DNA of 64,000 nucleotides from Terricaulis silvestris (GCF_009792355.1 NZ_CP047045.1:2506501-2570500); one strand, 5' to 3'. Shown: positions 1-8,394, counted from the stretch's first letter. Notes: generated from the sequence alone by a model not told the origin. Made by a program: numbers and translations.

Positions 1-105
1 GCTCGGTTCGGTGACGCCGGTCGGCGGGCGCGTCGTTGTTTCGGACGTGCTGGCGCAGCCGGCGATGGCCAGTCCCGTACACACGAGCAGCAAAGCACGG
101 CGCAT
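1..105 (-). CDS. N-terminus of a lipoprotein (partial)
   Basis: The first 35 codons of a gene that leaves the window at its left edge. The product starts MRRALLLVC and continues with a hydrophobic stretch ending in a lipobox (IAGC, Cys at residue 17), followed by a Ser/Thr-rich linker, so it should be a lipid-anchored envelope protein. A good ribosome binding site (AAGGGGAGA) lies a few bases before the ATG. Nothing beyond the signal peptide can be seen, so no function is offered. It is transcribed away from nadA. Confidence 0.7.
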   Translation of the reverse strand, partial: MRRALLLVCTGLAIAGCASTSETTTRPPTGVTEPS

Positions 106-232
106 GCGGCGTCTCCCCTTGTCTGGTCGCCGTTCTTACCGCGCCCCTTGCCGCCCCGCAGCTTGGAACAGCGGCGGCCGTTCGGTCGGGTTTTGCTTGC
201 GTGACGATTCTGTTGGGGGTAACTTTCAGGGG

Positions 233-253
233 TTATGCTCACTTGAAGCATAA
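233..253. promoter_or_regulatory. Perfect inverted repeat upstream of nadA, candidate operator
   Basis: TTATGCT and AGCATAA form a perfect 7-bp inverted repeat around a 7-base spacer, about 95 bases before the nadA start codon. It is the only such element between the lipoprotein gene and nadA, and TATGCT could double as a -10 element. Known NAD-synthesis regulators of alphaproteobacteria (the NadQ family) act on nadABC promoters, so a repressor site is a reasonable inference; I have not matched it to a published motif. Confidence 0.5.
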
Positions 254-345
254 GGGTGGGGTCGGGCTCTTTCCCGGCCATTTTCTACGCCCTATATATG
301 CTCCGAACGAGTATAAGCCGCCTTCCCGGCGCAAGGAGGCCGCCC

Positions 346-1506
346 ATGGCCCGGATTATCGACGCCCTTCTCACCGCCTCGGAAAGTGGCTGCGACCCCC
401 GCGCCGTGCACGGGACTTGGGGCGCGCTCGACGCCGCCGCACGCCGGGGCTTGGCGTACACACCCGAAGTTCGGGCTAAGACCGACCACCTCTACGAGAA
501 GGTGAAGCACGTCATTCCCGCCGTGGAGTGGCCGGCGTACGCGCCGCTGATCGCGGCGATCAATGAGATGAAGGCCGCCAAGGGCGCCGTCATCCTCGCG
601 CACAATTACATGACCTCGGAGATCTTCCACTGCGTCGGCGACTTCCGCGGTGACTCGCTCCAGCTCGCACGCGAAGCGGCTGAGACCGACGCGAAGGTGA
701 TCGTGCAAGCTGGCGTCCACTTCATGGCCGAGACGTCGAAGATTTTGGCGCCGGAGAAGACGGTGCTGATCCCGGACATGCGCGCGGGTTGCTCGCTCGC
801 GGCGTCAATCACGGGCGCGGATGTGCGCTTGATCAAGGAGCGCTTTCCTGGCGTGCCGGTGGTTACGTACGTGAACACGTCGGCTGACGTGAAGGCCGAG
901 AGCGATGTGTGCTGCACGTCGTCGAACGCCGCCGCCGTTGTGGAATGGGCGGCGCGCGAGTGGAATACCGATCGCGTCATCCTGCTGCCGGATGAGTTCT
1001 TGGCTAAGAACGTCGCGACGCAGACCGGCATCAAGATCATCTCGTGGCACGGCCGCTGCGAAGTGCACGAGCGCTTCACGGCCGAAGACATCACCGAACT
1101 GCGCGCCGCACATCCGGGCGTTGTCGTACTGGCGCACCCGGAATGCCCGCCGGACGTGATGGCGGCCGCTGACTTTGCGGGCTCGACGGCGGCGTTGCAG
1201 CACTACGTCGAAGAGAAGCGCCCGGGCAAAGTGGTGTTGCTGACCGAGTGCTCGATGAGCGACAACGTTGCGGCGACGGCGCCGGACGTCGACTTCATCC
1301 GTCCGTGCAATCTCTGCCCGCACATGAAGCGGATCACGCTCGAAGGCATCTACGACGCGCTCGCCAACATGCAGCATGAGGTGGTGATCCCCGAGGACAT
1401 CCGCGTCCGCGCCAAGCAGGCGATCCAGCGCATGTTGGACCTGCCCAAGGAGAAACCGCGCGCCTTTGCGACGGGCCGCGCGCCTGTTGCGGTGGAATTG
1501 GTCTAA
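346..1506 (+). CDS. nadA: Quinolinate synthase NadA
   Basis: Condenses iminoaspartate with dihydroxyacetone phosphate to quinolinate, the second step of de novo NAD synthesis; a cytoplasmic 4Fe-4S enzyme. The 386-residue product carries the family's conserved stretches: AHNYM near residue 86, [10 protein letters not shown] near 145, HPECPP near 260, and CNLCPHM near 320. Cysteines in these motifs include the cluster ligands. The ATG at 346 is chosen over an upstream in-frame start at 256 because GGAGG lies just before it and the family N-terminus begins there. It is the first gene of a nad operon with nadB and nadC downstream, and probably controlled through the inverted repeat at 233-253. 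Confidence 0.96.
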   Translation: MARIIDALLTASESGCDPRAVHGTWGALDAAARRGLAYTPEVRAKTDHLYEKVKHVIPAVEWPAYAPLIAAINEMKAAKGAVILAHNYMTSEIFHCVGDFRGDSLQLAREAAETDAKVIVQAGVHFMAETSKILAPEKTVLIPDMRAGCSLAASITGADVRLIKERFPGVPVVTYVNTSADVKAESDVCCTSSNAAAVVEWAAREWNTDRVILLPDEFLAKNVATQTGIKIISWHGRCEVHERFTAEDITELRAAHPGVVVLAHPECPPDVMAAADFAGSTAALQHYVEEKRPGKVVLLTECSMSDNVAATAPDVDFIRPCNLCPHMKRITLEGIYDALANMQHEVVIPEDIRVRAKQAIQRMLDLPKEKPRAFATGRAPVAVELV

Positions 1507-1579
1507 CCGGCCGCGTTCGCCAAATTGCCGCCCCACTCGCCGCCCACCACCGCCCGCGAAAGTCGCGGACAGAGGACGG

Positions 1580-2017
1580 ATGATGCGTGCATTTATGACG
1601 GGTGCGGTGATAGCGGCGGCGATGCTCGCGGCGCCGGCGAACGCACAGGACACGACGGACCTCTCCGGCACGTGGGCGTTTCAGACCAATTCCTATGGCA
1701 ACGAGCAGTTCGGCGTCATCATGAGCGGCGCCGCGACGTTCACGGCGACCGCGCCCAATCGCTACGACGTGCGACTCATCGCCAACGAGCTGATCGTGCA
1801 ACGCGAGACCAGCGCGTCGCAGTTGCTGACGGCACGGCAGAACTGCACGGGCGAGAACACGGATGGTCAGCTGACGCTGACGTGTCAGTTGAGCGAAGCA
1901 GTCGAGGGCTACGAGCCGGACAATTTCTTGCTGCAGGCCGGAACGAGCGCGGACGAATTAGTTGGCGCGCTGACGTCGGGCTCGAGTCCGCAAGTGACGT
2001 TTACGCGGCTGCGGTAG
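1580..2017 (+). CDS. Small secreted protein of unknown function in the nad operon
   Basis: A 145-residue product with a clear signal peptide (hydrophobic segment followed by APANAQD, cleavage expected after ANA). The mature part is about 120 residues, contains two cysteines and is rich in polar residues and beta-prone stretches (GTWAFQTNSYGNEQFGVIMSG), suggesting a small periplasmic beta-structured domain. AGAGGA precedes two adjacent ATG codons (1580 and 1583); either could be the start. I do not recognise the family. It lies 73 bases after nadA and is followed by a palindromic repeat before nadB, so co-transcription with the NAD genes is likely but a role in NAD synthesis is not implied. 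Confidence 0.75.
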   Translation: MMRAFMTGAVIAAAMLAAPANAQDTTDLSGTWAFQTNSYGNEQFGVIMSGAATFTATAPNRYDVRLIANELIVQRETSASQLLTARQNCTGENTDGQLTLTCQLSEAVEGYEPDNFLLQAGTSADELVGALTSGSSPQVTFTRLR

Positions 2018-2028
2018 CACAATGGCCC

Positions 2029-2150
2029 ACCCTCTCCCTTGCGGAGAGGGTCGCTGCGCCGTGGCGGGGTGAGGGGTGCTCAACCGCCTCGCCGCCAGAT
2101 CAATTGCACGCCCCTCATCCCCTAGCCCCTTCTCCGCAAGGGAGAAGGGG
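2029..2150. repeat. Inverted pair of hairpin repeat units (BIME-like)
   Basis: Two GC-rich hairpins face each other. The left unit has CCCTCTCC/GGAGAGGG around TTGC, followed by a GGGGTGAGGGG tail. The right unit is the reverse arrangement, a CCCCTCATCCCC tail followed by a hairpin of CCCCTTCTCC/GGAGAAGGGG around GCAAG. The same hairpin-plus-tail layout recurs at 14084-14123, 14563-14603 and 39611-39730, so this is a dispersed intergenic element. Its right end supplies the purine-rich ribosome binding region of nadB. Confidence 0.75.
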
Positions 2151-2153
2151 AAC

Positions 2154-3623
2154 GTGAGCGAGCGCGCCCTCATTGTTGGCGCTGGCCTCGCCGGGCTGTT
2201 CCTCGCGCTTAAGCTCGCGCCACGGCGCGTCACGGTGCTGAGCCAGGCGCCGCTGGGCCAAGCTTCCTCCTCCGCATGGGCGCAGGGGGGGCTCGCGGCG
2301 GCGCTGGCGCCTGGTGACAATCCGGCGTTGCATGCGGACGACACGGTGAATGCGGGTGCGGGGCTCGTCGATCCGGCGATCGCTGCGCTGATCGCTAACG
2401 AAGGCCCTGCCCGCGTGGTCGATCTGGTGGCACTCGGCGTGCCGTTCGATCGCACGCCGGACGGCGCGCTGGCGCAGAGTCTGGAAGCGGCGCACTCGCG
2501 TCCGCGCGTGGTGCGTGTGTCGGGCGACCTTGCCGGCAAAGCGATCATGGATGCGCTGATCGCCGCTACGCGCGCGGCGCCACATATCGAGGTGATTGAA
2601 AACGCGCGTGCACGTGCGCTGCTGCAAGACGGCAACGGCCGCGTACGCGGTGTGTTGTGCGATGATGGCGCGACGTTCGTTGCTGATGAGACCATCCTCG
2701 CCACCGGCGGCGTGGGCGGGCTTTACGCGGTCACCACCAATCCGATCGAAGCGATGGGCCAGGGCTTTGCCATGGCCGCGCGCTCGGGTGCGTTGATTGC
2801 TGATGCGGAGTTCGTGCAATTCCACCCGACCGCGATCGACATCGGCCGCGATCCGGCGCCGCTGGCGACCGAGGCGCTGCGCGGCGAAGGCGCGCATATC
2901 GTCAACGGCAAGGGCGAAGCGTTCGTCCCCGATCTCGCCGCGCGCGATGTCGTCGCCCGCGCTATCCACATCGAGCGCCAAGCCGGCCGCGGCGCGTTTC
3001 TCGATGCACGCGAAGCGGTCGGCTCGAAATTTCCGACGCACTTCCCGACTGTGTTCGCGGCGTGCATGAGCGCGGGCATCGATCCGCGCTTGCAGCCGAT
3101 CCCGATCGCGCCGGCGGCGCATTATCACATGGGCGGCATCGCCACTGACGTCTGGGGCAGAAGTTCCCTCGCCGGGCTTTCGGCCGTCGGCGAGTGTGCG
3201 TCCACCGGCGCGCACGGTGCTAACAGGCTGGCGTCTAACTCATTATTAGAAGCTGTAGTCTTCGCGCACCGAATCGCAGCCAGATTGCGCGATGACGCAC
3301 CTCAATCTTACCTCGCGCCGCAACCCGCCGCCGCGCCCCCAACCCTACCTGACTCGCCTCGCGCAGAACTTCGCCAGCTTATGGACGCCAACGCGAGCGT
3401 CGTCCGCGAACACGCCGGTCTCGCGCATGCGCTCGACCGCGTTGCTGCGCTCTGCGATGCTCATGGACGCGCCAACGCCCTCGTCGCCGCGCACCTCATA
3501 CTCACCGCCGCGCTCGCCCGCACTGAAAGCCGCGGCGCTCACTTCAGGAGCGACTACCCCAATGGCCTTCCGCCGCAACGCACCTTCATCGCAGGAACGG
3601 CTCTCGCTCCCGCCGCTGCCTGA
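2154..3623 (+). CDS. nadB: L-aspartate oxidase NadB
   Basis: FAD-dependent oxidation of L-aspartate to iminoaspartate, the first step of de novo NAD synthesis, feeding NadA. The 489-residue product starts with a Rossmann FAD-binding motif (IVGAGLAGLFLALK). It continues with the family stretches SSAWAQGGLAAAL, HSRPRVVRVSGD, ATGGVGGLYAVT, QFHPTAIDIG, AAHYHMGGI (active-site region) and GECASTGAHGANRLASNSL, then a helical C-terminal domain. A GTG start at 2154 is used because GGGAGAAGGGG precedes it and the FAD motif must lie near the N-terminus; the in-frame ATG at 2076 lies in the repeat. Its 3' end overlaps nadC by 62 bases, so the two genes are translationally close. Confidence 0.95.
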   Translation: MSERALIVGAGLAGLFLALKLAPRRVTVLSQAPLGQASSSAWAQGGLAAALAPGDNPALHADDTVNAGAGLVDPAIAALIANEGPARVVDLVALGVPFDRTPDGALAQSLEAAHSRPRVVRVSGDLAGKAIMDALIAATRAAPHIEVIENARARALLQDGNGRVRGVLCDDGATFVADETILATGGVGGLYAVTTNPIEAMGQGFAMAARSGALIADAEFVQFHPTAIDIGRDPAPLATEALRGEGAHIVNGKGEAFVPDLAARDVVARAIHIERQAGRGAFLDAREAVGSKFPTHFPTVFAACMSAGIDPRLQPIPIAPAAHYHMGGIATDVWGRSSLAGLSAVGECASTGAHGANRLASNSLLEAVVFAHRIAARLRDDAPQSYLAPQPAAAPPTLPDSPRAELRQLMDANASVVREHAGLAHALDRVAALCDAHGRANALVAAHLILTAALARTESRGAHFRSDYPNGLPPQRTFIAGTALAPAAA

Positions 3624-4449
3624 TGTCGTGCTCGAACCGATCGTGAAGCTGGCGCTCGCCGAGGATCTCGGCGCGGCGGGTGACGTGACGACGGACGCCA
3701 TCATCGATCCGAACGCCGACGGCCGCTGGGCCGTGCGTGCGCGCGAGGATGGCGTGGTCGCCGGCCTGGATGTGGCAACTTATGCCGGCTGGATGATCGA
3801 CCCGGACATTGAGTACGCCGTCGCCGCGCAAGATGGCGCGTTGGTGAAAGCTGGCGACGTGATCCTGGAGATCGAAGGCGCCGCGCGTTCGGTGCTGATG
3901 GCTGAACGCACAATGCTGAACTTCATCGGCCGCCTCTCCGGCATCGCGACGCTGACGCACATGTACGTCGAGGCCGTCAACGGCATGGGTGTGATTATCG
4001 CGTCGACGCGGAAGACGACGCCAGGCCTGCGTGCGCTGGAGAAGCGCGCGGTGCGGTTGGGCGGCGGTGGGGCGCATCGTTATGGCTTGAACGACGCGAT
4101 GCTGATTAAGGACAACCACATTGCGGCCGCTGGCGGCGTGGCGCAGGCAATGGAGAAGGCCCTGAAGCACGCGGCGCATCTCACCGCGATTGAGATTGAG
4201 GTGGATACGCTGGATCAGCTGAAGCAAGCGCTGCCGTTTGCGCCAAGTGCGATCCTGCTGGACAATTTTTCGCTGACGGATTTGCGCGCCGCGGTGAAGC
4301 TGGCGAAGGGGCAGACGCTGCTGGAGGCGTCCGGTGGGATTACGATCGAGAACGTGTTCGCCGTGGCGGAGACCGGCGTGGACGTGATCAGCGTTGGTGC
4401 GCTGACACATTCGGCGCCGAGCTTGGATATTGGGTTGGACGTGCTCTAG
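3562..4449 (+). CDS. nadC: Nicotinate-nucleotide diphosphorylase (carboxylating) NadC
   Basis: Converts quinolinate and PRPP to nicotinate mononucleotide, CO2 and pyrophosphate. The 295-residue length fits the family. Recognisable stretches include LAEDLGAAGDVTTDAI near the N-terminus, ERTMLNFIGRLSGIAT, TRKTTPGLR with the substrate-binding basic residues, GGGGAHRYGLNDAMLIKDNHI, and LLEASGGI near the C-terminus. The ATG at 3562, with AGGAG about 11 bases upstream, is preferred to an upstream in-frame ATG at 3292, whose extension lies in the nadB frame and looks non-coding. It is the last gene of the nad operon; palindromic repeats follow. Confidence 0.95.
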   Translation: MAFRRNAPSSQERLSLPPLPDVVLEPIVKLALAEDLGAAGDVTTDAIIDPNADGRWAVRAREDGVVAGLDVATYAGWMIDPDIEYAVAAQDGALVKAGDVILEIEGAARSVLMAERTMLNFIGRLSGIATLTHMYVEAVNGMGVIIASTRKTTPGLRALEKRAVRLGGGGAHRYGLNDAMLIKDNHIAAAGGVAQAMEKALKHAAHLTAIEIEVDTLDQLKQALPFAPSAILLDNFSLTDLRAAVKLAKGQTLLEASGGITIENVFAVAETGVDVISVGALTHSAPSLDIGLDVL

Positions 4450-4458
4450 CTCCCCGCT

Positions 4459-4594
4459 TCCCGGCCGAAGGCCCCGCGCAAGCGGGGCGAAGAGCCGGGA
4501 TCCATCGTTGCGGCACGCGCGATCAGCGGCGCGCCTGAACGATCCTTGGATCCCGGATCACACCCCGGCTTTCGCCGGGGATGCGTCCGGGAAG
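4459..4594. repeat. Cluster of palindromic intergenic sequence between nadC and the DUF1272 gene
   Basis: Three nested or consecutive inverted repeats fill this gap. GCCCCGC/GCGGGGC surround a GCAA tetraloop at 4471-4488 within a wider CCCGGC/GCCGGG stem. A GGATCC-containing pair (GATCCATCGTT and AACGATCCTTGGATC) follows, then CCCCGGC/GCCGGGG around TTTC near 4563-4580. No T-run follows any stem, so they look like extragenic palindromes rather than classical terminators. They could still end transcription from both convergent genes. Confidence 0.6.
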
Positions 4595-4596
4595 CG

Positions 4597-4833
4597 TTAA
4601 GCGCACGGCTCCTTCCGCGTCACGCGCTCCGTGCTCGCCGGATACTTCACCAGGTTCGCCGAGGGCCGGATCGGCCGCGGCTGAAAGTTTCCGCCGCAGT
4701 TTGGGCAGACGCCCTTCAGCACGCCTTCCGCGCACGATGGGCAGAACGTGCACTCGAAGGTGCAAATGTGCGCGTCGGCGTCCGGCGGTAGATCCTTGTC
4801 GCAGCATTCGCAGTTGGGCCTTAGCGCCAGCAT
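4597..4833 (-). CDS. DUF1272 small zinc-ribbon-like protein
   Basis: A 78-residue cysteine-rich protein beginning MLALRPNCECC. Paired cysteines (CECC, CTFECTFC, CAEGVLKGVCPNC) strongly suggest two bound zinc ions; this is the DUF1272 pattern and length. No enzymatic role is established for the family. The ATG at 4833 overlaps the TGA of the upstream DJ-1-like gene (TGATG), and AAAGGAG lies upstream, so the two are translationally coupled and belong to one operon. Confidence 0.88.
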   Translation of the reverse strand: MLALRPNCECCDKDLPPDADAHICTFECTFCPSCAEGVLKGVCPNCGGNFQPRPIRPSANLVKYPASTERVTRKEPCA

Positions 4834-5516
4834 CAAGCAGCTCCTTTCAGACCTTCGATCGCTTTGCGGCGTTGCTCGGCGAAGCCCGCGAACACTTGCT
4901 TCACGGCGGCGACAGTCTTCTCTTCGGCCACCTCAGGCCTACCGCAATTAAACGGCGGCGCGGGCGCGTATTCGATCGCTAGTTGGATCATCTTGGCGAC
5001 GTCGTCACCCGCAAGATCGGCAACGATGGTGAGCGCGATATCGATCCCGGCCGTCACACCGCCGCCGGTGATGACATTGCCATCGCGCACCACGCGCGCG
5101 TCATCGGGGATCGCGCCGAAGTTTGTCAGCAGTTCACGGTAGGCCCAGTGGCTGCCGGCGCGCTTGCCTTTGATGAGTCCCGCCGCGCCGAGAATGAGGG
5201 AGCCGGTGCAGACCGACGTGATGTACTGCGCGCTTTCGCCGAGGCGCTTCACTTGCGCCATGAAATCGGGATCGAGCATGGCGTCGGTTTGGCCGGGTCC
5301 GCCGGGGATCATGATCAGGTCGGCCCGGTCGATGTCGCTGAGCTTGGCGAGGTTGGTGAAGGTGAGGCCGAGCTCCGTCGGCAGCGTGCCGCCATCCTTC
5401 GACGCGATGATCGTCTCGGCGCCGGGCACGCGCGCGAGCACTTCATACGGGCCGGTGAAGTCGAGCTGCGTAATGCGCGGATAGAGGATGAAGACGATGC
5501 GGAAAGGCTTGGGCAT
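4833..5516 (-). CDS. DJ-1/PfpI family protein, isonitrile hydratase-like
   Basis: A 227-residue single-domain DJ-1/PfpI protein. The nucleophile elbow VCTGSLILGAAGLIKGKRAGSHW carries the predicted reactive Cys near residue 105, and PGGPGQTD lies in the preceding loop. This arrangement, with the GSHWAYRE segment after it, resembles isonitrile hydratases (isonitrile to N-formamide) more than glyoxalase-type DJ-1 proteins, but the substrate is uncertain. The ATG at 5516 with CGGAGTG upstream is preferred to an in-frame GTG nine bases earlier. It is divergent from a GlxA-family regulator 54 bases away, which probably controls it, and is coupled to the DUF1272 gene downstream. Confidence 0.85.
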   Translation of the reverse strand: MPKPFRIVFILYPRITQLDFTGPYEVLARVPGAETIIASKDGGTLPTELGLTFTNLAKLSDIDRADLIMIPGGPGQTDAMLDPDFMAQVKRLGESAQYITSVCTGSLILGAAGLIKGKRAGSHWAYRELLTNFGAIPDDARVVRDGNVITGGGVTAGIDIALTIVADLAGDDVAKMIQLAIEYAPAPPFNCGRPEVAEEKTVAAVKQVFAGFAEQRRKAIEGLKGAA

Positions 5517-5570
5517 GGGGCGCACTCCGGTTTGACAGCGCCAGCTTAGTGGGTGCAGGCTTTGGCGGAA

Positions 5571-6536
5571 ATGTCAAAGACCCCTCGTTTTCCGCCAAGG
5601 CCGCGCACGGTGTTGTTCGTGCTGTTTCCGGGCTTCCAAATCCTGGACGTCGCCGGGCCGCTGTCGGCGTTCGAAATTGCCGCGCAGTTTGCGCCGAAGG
5701 CGTATCGGCTGAAGCTCGCGGCGGCGAAGGCCGGCATGACGCCGTCCTCCTCCGGCGTCGCAATGCAGACAGAGCCACTGAAGGGGCAAAGCAACATCGA
5801 TACGCTCGTCATCTCCGGCGGCGGCGGCACGCGCGACGCGCTAAGCGATGCGACGCTCATCGCTTCGCTCAAGCGTATGGCGCCGCGTGTGCGCCGCGTC
5901 ACCAGCGTCTGTTCCGGCGCTTTCATCCTGGCGCAAGCTGGCTTGCTCGACGGCAAAAGCGCGACAACGCATTGGCGGCGCGCGCCGCAGCTGGCGAGCA
6001 TGTTTCCCAATGTCAGCGTCGATCCCGATTGTATCTACGTTCGCGACGGCGACGTCTGGACCTCCGCTGGCGTCAGCGCCGGGATCGATCTGGCGCTTGC
6101 TTTGATCGCGGACGATCTCGGCGCGGATGTCGCGTCGAACGTTGCACGCGAGATGGTAGTGTACGCCAAGCGCCCTGGCGGCCAAGCGCAGCACTCCGCC
6201 CTGCTCGATCTCGATGCGCCACGCTTTGCCAAATTGAACGCTTGGATGCGCGATCATTTGAGCGACGATCTCTCCGTCGAACGCCTGGCGCGCAAAGCAG
6301 CGATGAGCGAGCGCAACTTCGCCCGCGCCTATGCGGCTGAAACCGGCGTCACGCCAGCGAAGGCGGTCGAACGCATGCGCGCGGAAGCGGCGCGCACGGC
6401 GTTGGCGCGCGGCGGCGGCATTCAGGACATCTCGCGCAAAACTGGGTTCGGCGATCCCGAACGTATGCGCCGCGCGTTCGTGCGCCTCTACGGCGCCCCG
6501 CCCGCCGCCATGCGCCGGACGCTGCGCCAAGCTTGA
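5571..6536 (+). CDS. GlxA family transcriptional regulator (DJ-1/PfpI-like domain plus AraC HTH)
   Basis: A 321-residue two-domain regulator. Residues about 15-190 form a DJ-1/PfpI-like sensor domain (VLFVLFPGFQILDVAGPLSAFE, SVCSGAFILAQAGLLDGKSATTHW). The C-terminal 100 residues are an AraC/XylS DNA-binding domain with two helix-turn-helices (LSVERLARKAAMSERNFARAYAAETG and IQDISRKTGFGDPERMRRAFVRLYG). Members act as ligand-responsive activators. The ATG at 5571 fits a GGCGGAA ribosome binding site; a GTG at 5553 is possible. It faces the DJ-1-like enzyme gene across a 54-base gap, the usual layout of a regulator and its target, and an SDR gene follows 30 bases downstream. Confidence 0.92.
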   Translation: MSKTPRFPPRPRTVLFVLFPGFQILDVAGPLSAFEIAAQFAPKAYRLKLAAAKAGMTPSSSGVAMQTEPLKGQSNIDTLVISGGGGTRDALSDATLIASLKRMAPRVRRVTSVCSGAFILAQAGLLDGKSATTHWRRAPQLASMFPNVSVDPDCIYVRDGDVWTSAGVSAGIDLALALIADDLGADVASNVAREMVVYAKRPGGQAQHSALLDLDAPRFAKLNAWMRDHLSDDLSVERLARKAAMSERNFARAYAAETGVTPAKAVERMRAEAARTALARGGGIQDISRKTGFGDPERMRRAFVRLYGAPPAAMRRTLRQA

Positions 6537-6566
6537 CGAAAGCGCTGTTACGGCCGACGAAACGCC

Positions 6567-7373
6567 ATGGCTGAACAGCAGAAAACGATCTTCATCACCG
6601 GCGCCGGTTCCGGCATCGGACGCGCAACCGCGAAGCTGTTCTCCGAGCGCGGCTGGTTCGTTGGTCTGTCCGACGTGAACCAACAGTGTCTGGAAGAAAC
6701 AGCCGCGATGCTGCCGGACGGCCAGCGCATCTCAATGACGTTCGACGTGCGCGATCGCGCGGGATGGGCGCGCGCTGTCGAGACCTTCGGCCAAGCCACC
6801 AATCGGCGCATGCATGTGCTGTTCAATAATGCCGGCGTTGGCAAAGGCGGATGGCTTGAGGAGATGTCGCCGGAAGACATCGATCTCGTGCTCGATGTGA
6901 ATCTGAAAGGCGTGATCAATGGCGCCACTGCTGCGCTGCCGTTGCTGCGCGAAACGCCGGGCGCGCGCATCGTCAACACCGCTTCGGTTGCGGGCGTGTT
7001 TGGCGCACCGAAGCTTGCTGTTTATTGCGCGACGAAATTCGGCGTGCGCGGACTCACTGAGGCGCTCGATATTGAATACTCGCGCTACGGCGTGCGCGTG
7101 GTGAGTTTGATGCCGTGGTTCGTCGACACCGCGATCCTCGATGGCCACCAATCGGGCCAAGAAGGAACGAACCGGCGCATGCGCGATCAGCTGATTGAGA
7201 ACAAGACGCCGATCTATCCCGTCAGCATGGCGGCCGAGCGCGCGTGGGACGCAGCGCACGGAAACGAGATCCACTACATGGTCGGCAAGGAAGCGGAGCG
7301 CGCGCGGTTTGCGGCGCGGTTCTTCCCGAACGCGATGCGCAAGCAGATCAAAGCAATGATGGGCGACGATTAG
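6567..7373 (+). CDS. Short-chain dehydrogenase/reductase
   Basis: A 268-residue classical SDR. It shows the NAD(P) motif TGAGSGIGRA at residues 10-19, NNAG near 89, a Ser in the NTASVAG stretch and the catalytic YCATK near 153-157. Asp (LSDVN) at the end of the second strand suggests preference for NAD over NADP. The substrate cannot be read from sequence; the extended C-terminus (ARFAARFFPNAMRKQI) recalls the SDR group often annotated with ketoacyl or retinol substrates. It probably forms an operon with the GlxA-type regulator upstream. Its TAG overlaps the stop codon of the convergent hydrolase gene. Confidence 0.9.
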   Translation: MAEQQKTIFITGAGSGIGRATAKLFSERGWFVGLSDVNQQCLEETAAMLPDGQRISMTFDVRDRAGWARAVETFGQATNRRMHVLFNNAGVGKGGWLEEMSPEDIDLVLDVNLKGVINGATAALPLLRETPGARIVNTASVAGVFGAPKLAVYCATKFGVRGLTEALDIEYSRYGVRVVSLMPWFVDTAILDGHQSGQEGTNRRMRDQLIENKTPIYPVSMAAERAWDAAHGNEIHYMVGKEAERARFAARFFPNAMRKQIKAMMGDD

Positions 7374-8332
7374 GTCGCGACTTCGCCTTCAGCGACCGGC
7401 GGTTCAGTCGACACCGGCGTATCCGTCGCAGTGGCGGCTTCGGTCGCTTCCGGATCCGCAACGACTTCTTCCACCGTTTCCAGCGCGGCCGCGTCGGCTT
7501 GCGGGATCAGCTCTTCAGTGTGGCGAGCGTGACCGCCTGAGCCACGACGACGCGCCAGCGCTTCTTGGTAGTAGGCGCGCTCAGAGCGGTTCGGGAAGCG
7601 ATAGAACAGGTGGACGCCGATCTGCGTGGTTTCGACCAGGCCGGAGTTCCAGACCGGGTTCACGCCAGTCGTGTGATAGTGGGTGGCGCCCTGTGTCATC
7701 GGCCGGGCGTAGCCCAGCATGACGGCGGTCGCGACGCGCTGAGCGCGGTCCCAGGCGCGGCCACGTGGGCGCTGACCTAGCGAGCCGTCACAGGTGAAGG
7801 TGAATTGGCAGCCGGTCGACCGGTGCGAGCCCTGATAGACGACGCCGCAGATCGAGGCCGGGTAGTGGCCTGAGCGGGCGCGGTTCATGATCACTTCGGC
7901 GACGGCGGTCTGGCCCTGTTGGGTCTCGCCGCGGGCTTCGTAGTAGATCGCCTGCGCTAGACAGTTTTGCTGGCGGGCATCGATCTGCGTCTCGGCTGGT
8001 GCGACTTGGTCCACCGAAGCGCTCGGGCCGCGCAGCACCGCCTGCAGCATCATGGCGCGGGCGTCGGGGTTCTCGAACATCGGCGCCGTGCCGCGGGCGC
8101 GTAAACCATCAGAGGTGCGGAACGCGGTCAGCTGAACGTCGGCGGTCGGCTCGGCGATCTGCTGTGCGAGCTCCGCGCGGAAAGCCGTCGACGTGGCGGC
8201 CCATTCGGCGCCGTCACGCTGCTCGGCGGCGCGGTGCGAAATCACGGGCATCGCAACCGCAGCGGCTGCAAGACACATGATCGTCGCTGCGCCCTGGCGC
8301 ACGGCCAGTGGGTTCCGTTCGATCTCAACCAT
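7370..8332 (-). CDS. SleB-type cell wall hydrolase, membrane-anchored
   Basis: A 320-residue protein with one N-terminal hydrophobic segment (VRQGAATIMCLAAAAVAM, about residues 9-26). A SleB/Hydrolase_2 domain follows at about 145-275 (CLAQAIYYEARGETQQGQ, VIMNRARSGHYPASICGVVYQG, CQFTFTCDG, GATHYHTTGVNPVW), then an acidic, Ala/Thr/Val-rich tail. The Glu of YYEARGE is the expected catalytic residue for peptidoglycan cleavage. The frame stays open for 190 codons upstream. I place the start at the ATG at 8332 because a CtrA-type box lies 63-77 bases before it and TTA codons, rare here, appear in the extension. Other starts (8395, 8545) remain possible. Confidence 0.8.
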   Translation of the reverse strand: MVEIERNPLAVRQGAATIMCLAAAAVAMPVISHRAAEQRDGAEWAATSTAFRAELAQQIAEPTADVQLTAFRTSDGLRARGTAPMFENPDARAMMLQAVLRGPSASVDQVAPAETQIDARQQNCLAQAIYYEARGETQQGQTAVAEVIMNRARSGHYPASICGVVYQGSHRSTGCQFTFTCDGSLGQRPRGRAWDRAQRVATAVMLGYARPMTQGATHYHTTGVNPVWNSGLVETTQIGVHLFYRFPNRSERAYYQEALARRRGSGGHARHTEELIPQADAAALETVEEVVADPEATEAATATDTPVSTEPPVAEGEVAT

Positions 8333-8394
8333 TACTTGGGTCCGAATCTCGCCCGCAAGATAAGTCAGTCGACGCCAGAACAACGTTAAATGCA

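Noticed and set aside
3292-3561. 90-codon N-terminal extension of nadC
   Set aside because: It overlaps nadB in another frame, exceeds the family length and encodes Pro/Ser-rich sequence; the ATG at 3562 has a ribosome binding site.
4471-4488. Hairpin after nadC as a rho-independent terminator
   Set aside because: The stem is strong but no T-run follows; it fits better as part of the palindromic repeat cluster.
5532-5550. TTGACA with GCTTAG in the divergent regulator gap as a promoter
   Set aside because: The spacing between the two elements is about seven bases, too short for a -35/-10 pair.
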